NCBI GenBank assembly: GCA_947475245.1
Contig: CANJLW010000018.1
Location: 1 to 64,000, forward strand
Source: Acetobacteraceae bacterium
GTDB taxonomy: Bacteria > Pseudomonadota > Alphaproteobacteria > Acetobacterales > Acetobacteraceae
Length of the DNA: 64,000 nucleotides
Direction of reading: 5' to 3'
The notes under the pieces were generated by a model, which ran no database searches, was not told the DNA's origin, and worked only from the letters and a program-made list of their open reading frames with translations. The position numbers and the translations under genes are program-made. Numbering within the stretch: the stretch's first letter is position 1; every line of letters begins with the position of its first letter. Of the stretch, positions 8,657 to 20,994 are shown in pieces.

Positions 8657-8679
8657 GTCACGGATACCGTATCTGTTAC
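8657..8679. promoter_or_regulatory. TetR-type palindromic operator candidate
   Basis: The core GATACCGTATC is a perfect palindrome inside a longer imperfect one (8 of 10 outer positions match, flanked by GTCAC and GTTAC). Palindromes built on GATAC/GTATC are typical operators of TetR/AcrR regulators. It lies between the divergent molybdoenzyme and lpxC, nearer the former, where it would cover the minus-strand promoter. No TetR gene is in the window. Confidence 0.45.
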
Positions 8680-8838
8680 GCTTCGCAACGCACCAAATCG
8701 AGCGTCATCAACGGGCTGGCGCGCCCAGAGTGGGAAACACTGGGCAACAATCTTTGACTCGCCGCGCGGTGCCCCGGGCCGTAATGCAGTCTCGGCCCCC
8801 GACGCTTCCGTCGGGGCGGCGTCTGGGACACTGGTTTG

Positions 8839-9783
8839 ATGGACGGCATGCAGCACATCGTCGGCCGAAATGTCAGGTCGCATTCCGATGCGGTCGTCAC
8901 GCAGCGCACGCTGAAAACGTCCATCGCCTGCGTCGGCGTCGGGCTGCACTCCGGCAAGCGCGTCAACATGCACCTGTATCCCGCGCCGATCGATCACGGC
9001 ATCGTCTTCCGCCGCACCGATCTCGGCAGCGACATTCCCGCCCGCTTCGATCGCGTCGTCGATACCCGCCTGTGCACCGTCCTGGCCGGCGACGACGCCA
9101 CCGCGCGCATCGGCACCGTGGAACACATCCTGGCCGCGCTCGCCGGTCTCGGCATCGGCAACGTGCTGATCGAACTCGACGGCCCGGAAGTGCCGATCCT
9201 CGACGGTTCGGCGCGGGAGTTTCTGTTTCTGCTGGAATGCGCCGGGCTGGTCGATCAGCACGAAGCGCGCCGCGTCATCGAAGTCCGCCGCACCGTCCGC
9301 GTCGGCGATGTCAACGCCTGGGCCGAACTGCGCCCCCTCGCCGGGGCGCCCGCGCCGACCCTGCATATGGATATCGCCATCGACTTCACCGCCGCCGCCA
9401 TCGGTCGGCAATCCGCCTCCATCTCCCTCACGCCCACCAGCTTCCGCCAGGAACTCGCCGGCGCCCGCACCTTCGCGATGATGGCGGAAGTCGAACAGAT
9501 GCAGGCCGCCGGCCTCGCCCTGGGCGGCAGCCTGGATAACGCGATCGTGGTCGACAACGACCACATCCTGAACCCCGGCGGTTTGAGGATGGAGGCGGAG
9601 TTCGCCCGTCACAAGCTGCTCGACGCCGTCGGCGACCTCGCGCTTGCCGGTGCCGCTCTGCACGGCGTCTTCACCGCCTATCGCTCGGGCCATGCGCTGA
9701 ACAACCAGCTTCTGCGCGCGCTGCTCGCCGATCCCACCGCCTGGCGGCTGCTCGACGCCGCCCCGATCGCCGTCGCCGCCTGA
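8839..9783 (+). CDS. lpxC: UDP-3-O-acyl-N-acetylglucosamine deacetylase
   Basis: This is the committed step of lipid A synthesis, a zinc deacetylase in the cytoplasm. The 314-residue protein keeps the zinc ligands: His96 in TVEHILAAL, His258 and Asp262 in HKLLDAVGDLAL, plus the catalytic Asp266 and His285 in SGHALNN. The spacing matches E. coli LpxC with a constant shift. GVGLHSG near 34-39 is the usual N-terminal signature. The start is the ATG at 8839; an alternative ATG lies three codons later. It is followed by bamD, recN and ligA, a common alphaproteobacterial order. Confidence 0.95.
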   Translation: MDGMQHIVGRNVRSHSDAVVTQRTLKTSIACVGVGLHSGKRVNMHLYPAPIDHGIVFRRTDLGSDIPARFDRVVDTRLCTVLAGDDATARIGTVEHILAALAGLGIGNVLIELDGPEVPILDGSAREFLFLLECAGLVDQHEARRVIEVRRTVRVGDVNAWAELRPLAGAPAPTLHMDIAIDFTAAAIGRQSASISLTPTSFRQELAGARTFAMMAEVEQMQAAGLALGGSLDNAIVVDNDHILNPGGLRMEAEFARHKLLDAVGDLALAGAALHGVFTAYRSGHALNNQLLRALLADPTAWRLLDAAPIAVAA

Positions 9784-9846
9784 CCTTCCCGTGGGCGTGC
9801 GAAGGGGAGACTTCGCGCCCGCGCTCAGCATGGTATAAGGGCGGCG

Positions 9847-10716
9847 ATGGAACAGAATCGCACGGCTTCCCGGACTTATCGCTCCCCGATCTCTCGGCTG
9901 ACGCTGCTCGCCGCCGTCGCGGTGCTGCCGATGCTCGCCGGCTGCGGATCGGATGACAAAACCGATCTCGGCCCGGTCGCCCCGGTCGAGGACCTTTATA
10001 ACAACGGCGTCGACGCGCTGAACGCCAAGCGCTACGTCACCGCCGGCGACCAGTTCAGCAAGCTGGAGCAGAACTACCCATATTCAAGCTGGGCCGTGGC
10101 GGCGCAGTTGATGCAGGGCTACTCGCAGTATCTGCAAAACAAATACACCGACGCGATCAGCACGCTGGATCGCTTCATCCAGTTGCACCCGGCGCATCGC
10201 GATATCGCCTACGCCTATTATCTGCGGGCGCTGTCGTACTACGAGCAGATCGCCGACATTCAGCGCGATCAGAAATCGACCGAGCAGGCGATGAACGCCC
10301 TGCAGGATATCGTCAACCGCTTCCCCGAAACCGCCTATGCCCGCGACGCGCGTCTGAAGATCGACCTGTGCCGCGACCATCTGGCCGGCAAGGAAATGGA
10401 TGTCGGGCGCTGGTATCTCAAGCAACGCCTCTACGAAGCCGCCATCGGGCGCTTCCAACGCGTCGTGGACGATTTCCAGACCACCAACCACGCGCCGGAA
10501 GCCCTGCACCGCCTGACCGAAATCTACCTGGTCCTCGGCCTTAAGGATCAGGCCCGCCGCACCGCCGCCGTGCTGGGCTACAACTATCCCGGCAGCGAGT
10601 GGTACGAAGACAGCTATGCCAACCTGGTCGAGGGCGGCGCGACGAAGCGCGAGGACAGGGTCCCCGACGCGCCGAAAAAAGGCCTCCTCTCCCGCGCCTG
10701 GAACGCGATCTTTTAA
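9847..10716 (+). CDS. bamD: Outer-membrane assembly lipoprotein BamD (ComL/YfiO)
   Basis: A 289-residue lipoprotein. The hydrophobic signal ends in the lipobox LAGC with Cys33 as lipidation site. TPR-like helices follow (YNNGVDALNAKRY, QLMQGYSQYLQNKY, TDAISTLDRFIQLHP), and a second TPR block includes YLKQRLYEAAIGRF. BamD holds BamA in the machine that inserts outer-membrane beta-barrels. A lysine- and aspartate-rich C-terminal tail extends beyond the TPR core. It lies 63 bp after lpxC and 21 bp before recN. Confidence 0.94.
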   Translation: MEQNRTASRTYRSPISRLTLLAAVAVLPMLAGCGSDDKTDLGPVAPVEDLYNNGVDALNAKRYVTAGDQFSKLEQNYPYSSWAVAAQLMQGYSQYLQNKYTDAISTLDRFIQLHPAHRDIAYAYYLRALSYYEQIADIQRDQKSTEQAMNALQDIVNRFPETAYARDARLKIDLCRDHLAGKEMDVGRWYLKQRLYEAAIGRFQRVVDDFQTTNHAPEALHRLTEIYLVLGLKDQARRTAAVLGYNYPGSEWYEDSYANLVEGGATKREDRVPDAPKKGLLSRAWNAIF

Positions 10717-10737
10717 TCGCCGGGGCGGGGGCCGGAC

Positions 10738-14474
<3,737 letters not shown>

Positions 14475-14479
14475 ACCCC

Positions 14480-15646
14480 CTATCGCAACGGGCGGAAAAA
14501 CGCGGCGATCTCGCTTGCCAGGGCTTCGGGCTGCTCCATCGCCGCGAAATGCCCGCCCTTCGCCATCGGCGTCCAACGACGAATGTCGGTGTACATCGTC
14601 GCCGCCACCGATTGCGGTGGGCGAATGATCTCGTGCGGAAAGGCGCAATAGCCCATCGGCACGTTCACCGTTTCGCCCGTCGGAATCGGCCAGGGGCCGT
14701 GCATGCGCGCGTAGTACGGCCAGAACGACGAGCCAATCGCGCCGGTGAACCAATACAGCGCGATATTCGCCAGCAGCCGATCGCGGCTGTGCACGCTTTC
14801 CACGTCGCCGCCGCAATCCGACCAGGTCCGGAACTTCTCGACGATCCAGGCCGCCAATCCGACCGGCGAGTCCGACAGCCCAAAGGCCAGGGTCTGCGGC
14901 TTGGTGCCCTGAATCCACTGATAGCCGGTTTCTTCCTTCAGCCAGACGGCCAACTCGCTGTAATATTGCGCTTCTTCCGGCGTCGGATTGGCCGGCGCGG
15001 GCCGGTCGCGCGGAACGGTCAGCAGGTTGATGTGGATGCCGATCAGTTGCTCGGGGACCGCATACCCCAGCCGAGACGCGGTGAACGCGCCGAAATCGCC
15101 GCCCTGCGCGGCATAGCGCGGAAAACCCAGCACCTTGGTCATCAGATCGGCGAAGCACGCCGCGATCTGCTCGATCTTGAACCGAGGCTGGTTCGGCGCG
15201 AACGACAACCCGTAGCCGGGCAGGGACGGCGCGATGACGGTAAAGGCATCCGCCGGATCGCCGCCGAACCGTGCCGGGTCGGTCAGCCGGGGAATGATGT
15301 CGACGAACTCGAACACCGATCCCGGCCAGCCGTGCATCAGCAGCAGCGGCGTCGGATTCGGTCCCTTGCCCTCGATACGCAGGTAATGCACGTCGATCCC
15401 GTGCAGCCGAACCTTGAACTGCGGCCAGGCGTTCAGCACCGCTTCCTGCGCCCGCCAGTCGAACGTGTCGCGCCAATAGGCGACGAGGTCGCGCATGTAG
15501 CCGACATCCGCGCCATAGGCCCAGGGCGCGTCGGGCGCCTGATCGGGAAAGCGCGTCAGCGCCAGGCGCGCGCGCAGATCGTCCAGCGCGGAGTCGGGAA
15601 CGGCCAGGGTGAAGGGCACCGGCGTGCCGATTTCAGTCGTGCTCAT
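14480..15646 (-). CDS. Epoxide hydrolase, microsomal-type alpha/beta hydrolase
   Basis: A 388-residue protein with the N-terminal EHN domain (residues 1-95, RFPDQAP and YMRDLVAYWRD), oxyanion motif HGWPGS (105-110), nucleophile Asp184 in QGGDFGAF, and the general base His366 in GGHFAAMEQPE. This is the catalytic layout of the epoxide hydrolase N-terminal-domain family (microsomal-like), which opens epoxides to diols through an ester intermediate. No signal peptide. Natural substrate unknown. Confidence 0.9.
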   Translation of the reverse strand: MSTTEIGTPVPFTLAVPDSALDDLRARLALTRFPDQAPDAPWAYGADVGYMRDLVAYWRDTFDWRAQEAVLNAWPQFKVRLHGIDVHYLRIEGKGPNPTPLLLMHGWPGSVFEFVDIIPRLTDPARFGGDPADAFTVIAPSLPGYGLSFAPNQPRFKIEQIAACFADLMTKVLGFPRYAAQGGDFGAFTASRLGYAVPEQLIGIHINLLTVPRDRPAPANPTPEEAQYYSELAVWLKEETGYQWIQGTKPQTLAFGLSDSPVGLAAWIVEKFRTWSDCGGDVESVHSRDRLLANIALYWFTGAIGSSFWPYYARMHGPWPIPTGETVNVPMGYCAFPHEIIRPPQSVAATMYTDIRRWTPMAKGGHFAAMEQPEALASEIAAFFRPLR

Positions 15647-15749
15647 TGGGGCGTGCCTCCGTTTCTGCGCGCGATCCTACACGATAGGTTGGTCTGGCCC
15701 AATGCACGCGACGGTTGGCGCGGGATGGCGATCCCGATAGGAACGCGGG

Positions 15750-16379
15750 ATGAATATATTCCCAGATTATCCCATCCCGTCCCCCATGTGTCATGCGGCC
15801 GAACCCCGGCGCCCTGGACCGCTGCGCAACGGCAACCCGCGCGGCAACCCGAACGCCGCCGCTCGCTGCGGTGCGAAAACCCGGCGGGGCTGCGCTTGCC
15901 GGGGACCCGCCATGGCGAACGGCCGCTGCCGTATGCACGGCGGCAAAAGCACCGGCCCGCGCACCGCGGCCGGACTCGCCCGTGTTGCCGCCGCCCAAAC
16001 AATCCATGGCGAATTTACCGCCGAGGGCCGCGACTTCCGCCTGCGCTGCGCCACCATCCTGGCGCGCGGCAAAAAACTGCGGGACGTGGTGACGCAGGCC
16101 CTGGCGGAGCCCGCCCGCGCCCCGTCTTCCTCTGGATCAAAGCCGCCTCTCGGCGAACCGGCGGAGACCGGTGCCCCCGCGCGGCCTGATCGCGCTTCCC
16201 GGCGGAAGAACCCCGTGCAACCTGAGACCCAGTCCGCGACCCCTCGGCGCCGCGACCTTCTGGAAGGTCCGCGTTCTTCCCGGTCAGAATCCAGGGGCAG
16301 CGATCCAGCGCCGACCCATCCCGGTGGCCCCGCGCGGCTTGGGCTGCGTTTTCCGGCGGAAGAACCCTGTGCGCCGTGA
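15750..16379 (+). CDS. HGGxSTGPRT-motif protein with repeat-encoded tail
   Basis: The N-terminal part (about residues 20-115) has a cysteine-rich block CGAKTRRGCACRGPAMANGR, followed by the motif HGGKSTGPRT and IHGEF. This small motif family is widespread in alphaproteobacteria and of unknown function; the Cys/His pattern suggests metal or nucleic-acid binding. From about residue 124 the reading frame runs into the degenerate repeat array starting near 16120, so the last 85 or so residues (arginine- and proline-rich, with RRKNP and PETQ) are probably repeat sequence read through, not a domain. AGGAAC precedes the ATG at 15750; an alternative start is the ATG at 15786. Confidence 0.55.
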   Translation: MNIFPDYPIPSPMCHAAEPRRPGPLRNGNPRGNPNAAARCGAKTRRGCACRGPAMANGRCRMHGGKSTGPRTAAGLARVAAAQTIHGEFTAEGRDFRLRCATILARGKKLRDVVTQALAEPARAPSSSGSKPPLGEPAETGAPARPDRASRRKNPVQPETQSATPRRRDLLEGPRSSRSESRGSDPAPTHPGGPARLGLRFPAEEPCAP

Positions 16380-17010
16380 GAGTCTGGATCGCCTTCCAAT
16401 GTTTCAACACGGAGGAAGACAGAGGATCACAAAGGGCACGGAGGCTTTGGATCGCGGTCTGTGCCCCCTCCGACGCGGAAATGGCGAACAACACCCCTTG
16501 CAGCCTGAGACTCAGGCCGAGCAGCCGCGCCTCCGTGCCCTCCTGGAAACTCAGTCTTCCTCCCGGTCAAAACCGAAGTCCGACAACACGCCGCCGGCCT
16601 ATCCTCGTGCCCCCCTACGGCGAGAACGCTTTTGCTGGCGGAAGAACCTCATGCGCCCTGAGACTCAGGCCGAGCAGCCGTGCCTCCGCGACCTCCTGGA
16701 AACTCAGCCTTCCTCCCAGCCAAAAACGAAGTCCGGCAATACGCCGCCGACCTATCTTCGTGCCCCCAAGCGGCCAAAACGCATTTCCCGGCGGAAGAAC
16801 CCTATACAACGTGAGAGTGCAGACCGGCGGCCAAGGACCCAGGACACAGCAACCCAAACGGTCACGATGCGAACAGCGGCGAACGCACGCCGATCGCGTC
16901 CCCGGCGCGCGGCAGGGGCGATGAACCCGCCCCATTCCGGCCGTCCCGGCCCGAAACAGGCACCATGCCGGATCGCGGGGAATACCCCTTGCGCCGTGAA
17001 AACCCGGCCA
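16120..17010. repeat. Degenerate tandem repeat array 1
   Basis: About six diverged units with core starts near 16201, 16358, 16486, 16639, 16792 and 16978 (spacing roughly 157, 128, 153, 153 and 186 bp). The core resembles GGCGGAAGAACCCTATGCG followed by CCCTGAGA. Units starting at 16486 and 16639 are most alike and share the following stretches CAGGCCGAGCAGCCG and CTCCTGGAAACTCAG. The array covers the 735-bp gap between the HGG gene and tkt and invades the HGG reading frame. Open frames across it on either strand are artefacts. It shares its core with the array at 42072-42730. Confidence 0.75.
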
Positions 17011-17114
17011 AACATGCCGCCGGCCGCTTCCAGGGGTTGCCCCCCGCCCCTCCATCGCCCTATAGCGGCTCGGCCTAAGGGGCAACCCTGGGATTGAGCC
17101 GTCCAGGAGATAGC

Positions 17115-19151
17115 ATGGCCGCCACGACCGACCTCGCCGCCGAGAACCCCGCTTTGGCCCATCAGGCGGATATCCTCGCGCGTCCGATGACTCCGCAACG
17201 GCGCATGGCCGACGCCATCCGCGCCCTGGCGATCGACGCGACCGAGGCCGCGAAGTCCGGCCACCCCGGCCTGCCCATGGGCATGGCCGACGTCGCCACC
17301 GTGCTGTGGAGCCGGTTTCTGAAATTCGACGCGGCCGATCCCCGCTGGCCCGACCGAGACCGCTTCGTGCTGTCCGCCGGCCACGGGTCGATGCTGCTCT
17401 ACGCCCTGATCCATCTGACCGGTCACGCCGGCATGACGATGGACGACCTGCGCAACTTCCGCCAACTGCATTCCCCCGCCGCCGGCCATCCCGAATTCGG
17501 CGAACACCCGGCGATCGAAACCACCACCGGCCCCCTCGGCCAAGGCATCGCCACCGCCGTCGGCATGGCGCTCGCCGAACGCAACATGGCCGCCCGCTTC
17601 GGGAAGTCGCTGGTCGATCATCGCACCTGGGTCATCGCCTCCGACGGCGACCTGATGGAAGGCATCAGTCACGAGGCCGCTTCGCTCGCGGGCCATCTCG
17701 GCCTGTCCAAGCTGACAGTGCTGTTCGACGACAACCACATCACCATCGACGGCGACACGTCGCTGTCCTGCACCGACGACGTGTTCAAGCGCTTCGCCGC
17801 CTATGGCTGGGCCACCAAGCGCGTCGACGGCCACGACCCCGCCCAGATCGCCGCCGCGATGTCCTTCGCCGTGCGCTCCAAAAAACCCACCCTGATCGCC
17901 TGCAACACCATCATCGGCCTGGGCGCGCCGAAAAAGGCCGGCACCTCCGGCGTCCACGGCTCCCCCCTCGGCGGCGCCGAAGCCGCCGGCGCCAAGGCGC
18001 TGCTGGGCTGGAACGAACCGCCGTTCACCGTGCCCGACGACATCCAGGCCGACTGGACCGCCGCCGGCAGCCGCGGCGCCACCGCCCGCCGTTCCTGGCT
18101 GAAGCGTCTGGCCCGCCACGCCCAGCGCGCGGAATTCGATCGCGTGATGGCCGGCCGCCTGCCGGATAATTGGCACGAGGCCGTGGCCGCACTGAAGCAG
18201 GACATCGCCGAGACGAAGCCTAAGATCGCCACCCGCGCGTCGAGCCTGAAATGCCTGGAAGCGCTGGTGCCCGCGACGCCGGAGATGATCGGCGGATCGG
18301 CCGACCTGACCGGTTCGAACCTGACCCTGGTCAAGGGCATGGGTATGATCGCGTCCGGCAGCTACGGCGGGCGTTATGTCAACTACGGCATCCGCGAACA
18401 CGCCATGGCCGCCGCCGCCAACGGCATGGCGCTGCACGGCGGCGTCATTCCCTATACCGGCACGTTCTTCGTCTTCTCCGACTACCTGCGCCCTGCGCTG
18501 CGCCTGGGCGCGCTGATGCACCAGCGCGTGATCCATGTGCTGACGCATGACTCGATCGGGCTGGGCGAAGACGGCCCGACCCATCAGCCGGTGGAGCATC
18601 TGGCCAGCCTGCGCGCCATGCCGAACGTCCACGTCTACCGCCCCGCCGATGCGATGGAGACGGCGGAATGCTGGGAACTCGCCGTCAGGCGCGCCGACGG
18701 GCCCAGCCTGATGGTGCTGACGCGGCAGAACCTGCCGGCGCTGCGCACCGATGCCGGCGAAAACCGCTCCGCCCGCGGCGGCTATGTGCTTGCGGAAGCC
18801 GAGGGCGCGCGTCAGGCGACGCTGATCGCCACCGGTTCGGAAGTGTCGATCGCCATGGCGGCGCGCGACATGCTGGCCGCCGACGGCATCGCCGTCGCGG
18901 TCGTTTCGATGCCCAGTTGGGAACTGTTCGCCCAACAGGACGAATCAGCGCGCGACGCGGTGCTGGGCGGCGTGTTCCGCGTCGGGATCGAAGCCGGCGT
19001 CGGCTTCGGTTGGGAACGTTGGCTGGGTGCCGACGGTGTGTTCATCGGCATGCCCGGCTTCGGTGCCTCGGCGCCGGCCGACGTGCTTTACAAGCATTTC
19101 GGCATCACGCCGGAAGCCGTGGTCGCGGCCGTGCGCAAGCGGCTGGGATAA
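17115..19151 (+). CDS. tkt: Transketolase
   Basis: A 678-residue thiamine-diphosphate enzyme moving two-carbon units between sugar phosphates in the pentose phosphate pathway. His50 in KSGHPGLPMGMAD, the cofactor loop SDGDLMEGISHEA, HGSPLGG and the C-terminal YGIREHAMAAAANG and LGEDGPTHQPVEH segments are all present. The start is the ATG at 17115 with AGGAGA upstream; an in-frame GTG or ATG further up lies in the repeat array. The gap gene follows 45 bp later with its own ribosome site, so the two probably form a carbon-metabolism operon. Confidence 0.95.
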   Translation: MAATTDLAAENPALAHQADILARPMTPQRRMADAIRALAIDATEAAKSGHPGLPMGMADVATVLWSRFLKFDAADPRWPDRDRFVLSAGHGSMLLYALIHLTGHAGMTMDDLRNFRQLHSPAAGHPEFGEHPAIETTTGPLGQGIATAVGMALAERNMAARFGKSLVDHRTWVIASDGDLMEGISHEAASLAGHLGLSKLTVLFDDNHITIDGDTSLSCTDDVFKRFAAYGWATKRVDGHDPAQIAAAMSFAVRSKKPTLIACNTIIGLGAPKKAGTSGVHGSPLGGAEAAGAKALLGWNEPPFTVPDDIQADWTAAGSRGATARRSWLKRLARHAQRAEFDRVMAGRLPDNWHEAVAALKQDIAETKPKIATRASSLKCLEALVPATPEMIGGSADLTGSNLTLVKGMGMIASGSYGGRYVNYGIREHAMAAAANGMALHGGVIPYTGTFFVFSDYLRPALRLGALMHQRVIHVLTHDSIGLGEDGPTHQPVEHLASLRAMPNVHVYRPADAMETAECWELAVRRADGPSLMVLTRQNLPALRTDAGENRSARGGYVLAEAEGARQATLIATGSEVSIAMAARDMLAADGIAVAVVSMPSWELFAQQDESARDAVLGGVFRVGIEAGVGFGWERWLGADGVFIGMPGFGASAPADVLYKHFGITPEAVVAAVRKRLG

Positions 19152-19196
19152 AAGTCGTTTCATTGATCTTCAGCAATAACCGGAAAGGAAACCACC

Positions 19197-20210
19197 ATGG
19201 CCGTGAAGGTCGCGATTAACGGATTTGGACGCATCGGGCGCCTTGTGCTGCGCGCCATCGTCGAGAGCGGACGGGACGATGTTGTCCCCGTCGCGATCAA
19301 CGACCTGGGCAGCGTGGAAGCCAACGCGCATCTGTTCGCTTACGACAGCGTGCATGGCCGCTTCCCCGGCCAGATCGAGGTCTCCGGCCAGACCATCACC
19401 ATCCGCCATAACGGCAAGGTGTATGGCCCGCTGACCGTGTCCGCCGAACGCGACCCGTCCAAGGTGCCGTATCAGGGCGTCGATGTCGCGCTGGAATGCA
19501 CGGGCATCTTCACGTCCAAGGCGAAGGCCACCCCGCTGCTGGCCGCCGGCGCGCGTAAGATCGTGATCTCCGCCCCGGCGGACGACGTCGACGCGACCAT
19601 CGTCTATGGCGTGAACCACAAGACGCTGACGAAAGACATGACGATCATTTCGAATGCGTCATGCACGACCAACTGCCTGGCGCCAATGGCGAAGGTGCTG
19701 CACGACAGGTTCGGCATTCTTCGCGGCTACATGGTGACCATCCACGCTTACACGGGCGATCAGAATACGGTCGACACGCTGCACAGCGACCTGCACCGCG
19801 CCCGCGCGGCGGCGGTTTCGGCCATCCCGACCTCCACCGGCGCGGCGCGCGCGGTCGGCCTGGTGCTGCCGGAACTGAAGGGCAAGCTGGACGGCACCGC
19901 CATCCGCATCCCGACCCCGAACGTGTCGCTGGTGTCGCTGGACGTGAACCTGGCGAAGCAGGCCACCAAGGAAGAGATCAACGCGGCGATGCTGGAAGCG
20001 TCGCAGGGCGATCTGAAGGGCATCCTGGCCTACAACAAGGCCAAGCTGGTCAGCATCGACTTCAACCACAACCCCGCAAGCTGCACCTTCGACGAGACGC
20101 AGACCGCGGTCGTCGACGGCGGCCTGGCCCGCGTGATGGGCTGGTACGACAACGAATGGGGCTTCTCCAACCGCATGTCCGACACGGCCGCCCTGTTCGG
20201 CAGCCTGTAA
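19197..20210 (+). CDS. gap: Glyceraldehyde-3-phosphate dehydrogenase, type I
   Basis: A 337-residue phosphorylating GAPDH of glycolysis and gluconeogenesis. The N-terminal INGFGRIGR, INDLG (Asp36, favouring NAD), the catalytic SNASCTTNC with Cys156 and the C-terminal WYDNEWGFSNRM are canonical. GGAAAGGAA upstream is the ribosome site. The usual downstream pgk is not here: a hairpin terminator and accessory genes follow instead. Confidence 0.96.
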   Translation: MAVKVAINGFGRIGRLVLRAIVESGRDDVVPVAINDLGSVEANAHLFAYDSVHGRFPGQIEVSGQTITIRHNGKVYGPLTVSAERDPSKVPYQGVDVALECTGIFTSKAKATPLLAAGARKIVISAPADDVDATIVYGVNHKTLTKDMTIISNASCTTNCLAPMAKVLHDRFGILRGYMVTIHAYTGDQNTVDTLHSDLHRARAAAVSAIPTSTGAARAVGLVLPELKGKLDGTAIRIPTPNVSLVSLDVNLAKQATKEEINAAMLEASQGDLKGILAYNKAKLVSIDFNHNPASCTFDETQTAVVDGGLARVMGWYDNEWGFSNRMSDTAALFGSL

Positions 20211-20220
20211 GGAAAAGCGC

Positions 20221-20245
20221 GCCGGCCGCCGTTCGGGCGGTCGGC
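20221..20245 (+). terminator. Hairpin terminator after gap
   Basis: A 10-bp stem (GCCGGCCGCC against GGCGGTCGGC, one G-T pair) closes a GTTCG loop 10 bp after the gap stop codon. The downstream T run is weak. Confidence 0.6.
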
Positions 20246-20270
20246 GTCCTTGCCTGACAAGACGCCAATA

Positions 20271-20379
20271 GGCGCACGAAGTTTCACGAAGGACACACGA
20301 AGTTTCACGAAGTGGGCCGGGGTCGATCCGAGGCGCCTCTTCGTGGAACTCCGGTTTCCTTCGTGAACCTTCGTGCGCC
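20271..20379. repeat. Long inverted repeat with internal direct repeat
   Basis: Arms 20271-20293 and 20357-20379 are complementary over 22 of 23 positions. Each contains the motif CACGAAG-TTCACGAAG. The 17-bp CACGAAGTTTCACGAAG is also repeated directly at 20275-20291 and 20296-20312, and a further inverted piece lies near 20339. It sits directly upstream of the GxxExxY gene and resembles a small palindromic mobile or REP-like element. Confidence 0.7.
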
Positions 20380-20448
20380 CTTTGCGTTTTTTCGCCAAAA
20401 GGCCGCGAAGTTAACCATTCGCAAACCAACCCGCCCCATCATCCCGGC

Positions 20449-20829
20449 ATGACATTGGCTCATGAAACCGGACTTTCGTATCAGATCATCAAACTGGCGA
20501 TGCGCGTGCACAGCCGTCTCGGCCCCGGAATGCTTGAAAGCGCTTACGAACGGTGCCTCTGCCTTGAATTCGAACGCAACGGACTGCCCTACGAACGACA
20601 GGTAGACATGCCGTTGAACTATGACGGCGTGATCCTGGAGTGCGGCTATCGCGTGGACCTCATGGTGCGGAGGGAGGTGCTGTTGGAACTGAAAGCCGTG
20701 GAAAAGCGACTGCCGATACACGAGGCGCAGCTTCAGACCTACCTGCGCCTGAGTGGTTGTCGAATCGGACTGCTGTTGAATTTCAATGTCGTATCGTTGC
20801 GAGACGGTCTCCGACGCAGGGTCTTGTGA
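20449..20829 (+). CDS. GxxExxY protein
   Basis: A 126-residue protein with the family-naming motif GPGMLESAYERCL, then YERQVDMPLNYDG, YRVDLMV, ELKAV and IHEAQLQTYLRL. The D and ExK pattern (VDLMV ... LELKAV) resembles a PD-(D/E)XK nuclease core. Members are scattered through environmental bacteria with no confirmed function. The gene lies alone between a palindromic repeat and the convergent TIR-FGE gene. Confidence 0.85.
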   Translation: MTLAHETGLSYQIIKLAMRVHSRLGPGMLESAYERCLCLEFERNGLPYERQVDMPLNYDGVILECGYRVDLMVRREVLLELKAVEKRLPIHEAQLQTYLRLSGCRIGLLLNFNVVSLRDGLRRRVL

Positions 20830-20994
20830 GCACCGCCGTCGGTCAGGCGGCCAGACAATCGACCAAAGGGCTGCGCCCTCTGGACACCGCTGCTCCGCGT
20901 GACACCGCCGCCCAGGGGCCTTGCGGTGGGCCGCGCTCCGCGCTCAACGCCCCCTCGCCAGCCCCGCCGGCGGCGGCGTCACGCTCCGCTCGCT

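Noticed and set aside
8657-9831. N-terminal extension of the molybdoenzyme through the lpxC region
   Set aside because: The frame stays open by composition, but the extra residues are antisense to lpxC and the GTG at 8607 has a good ribosome site.
14480-14883. Second gene opposite the epoxide hydrolase
   Set aside because: All alternative frames lack domains and ribosome sites; the hydrolase frame keeps every catalytic residue.
16171-17097. Plus-strand open frames between the HGG gene and tkt
   Set aside because: They are translations of repeat array 1, rich in Arg and Pro, with no domain and no consistent frame between units.
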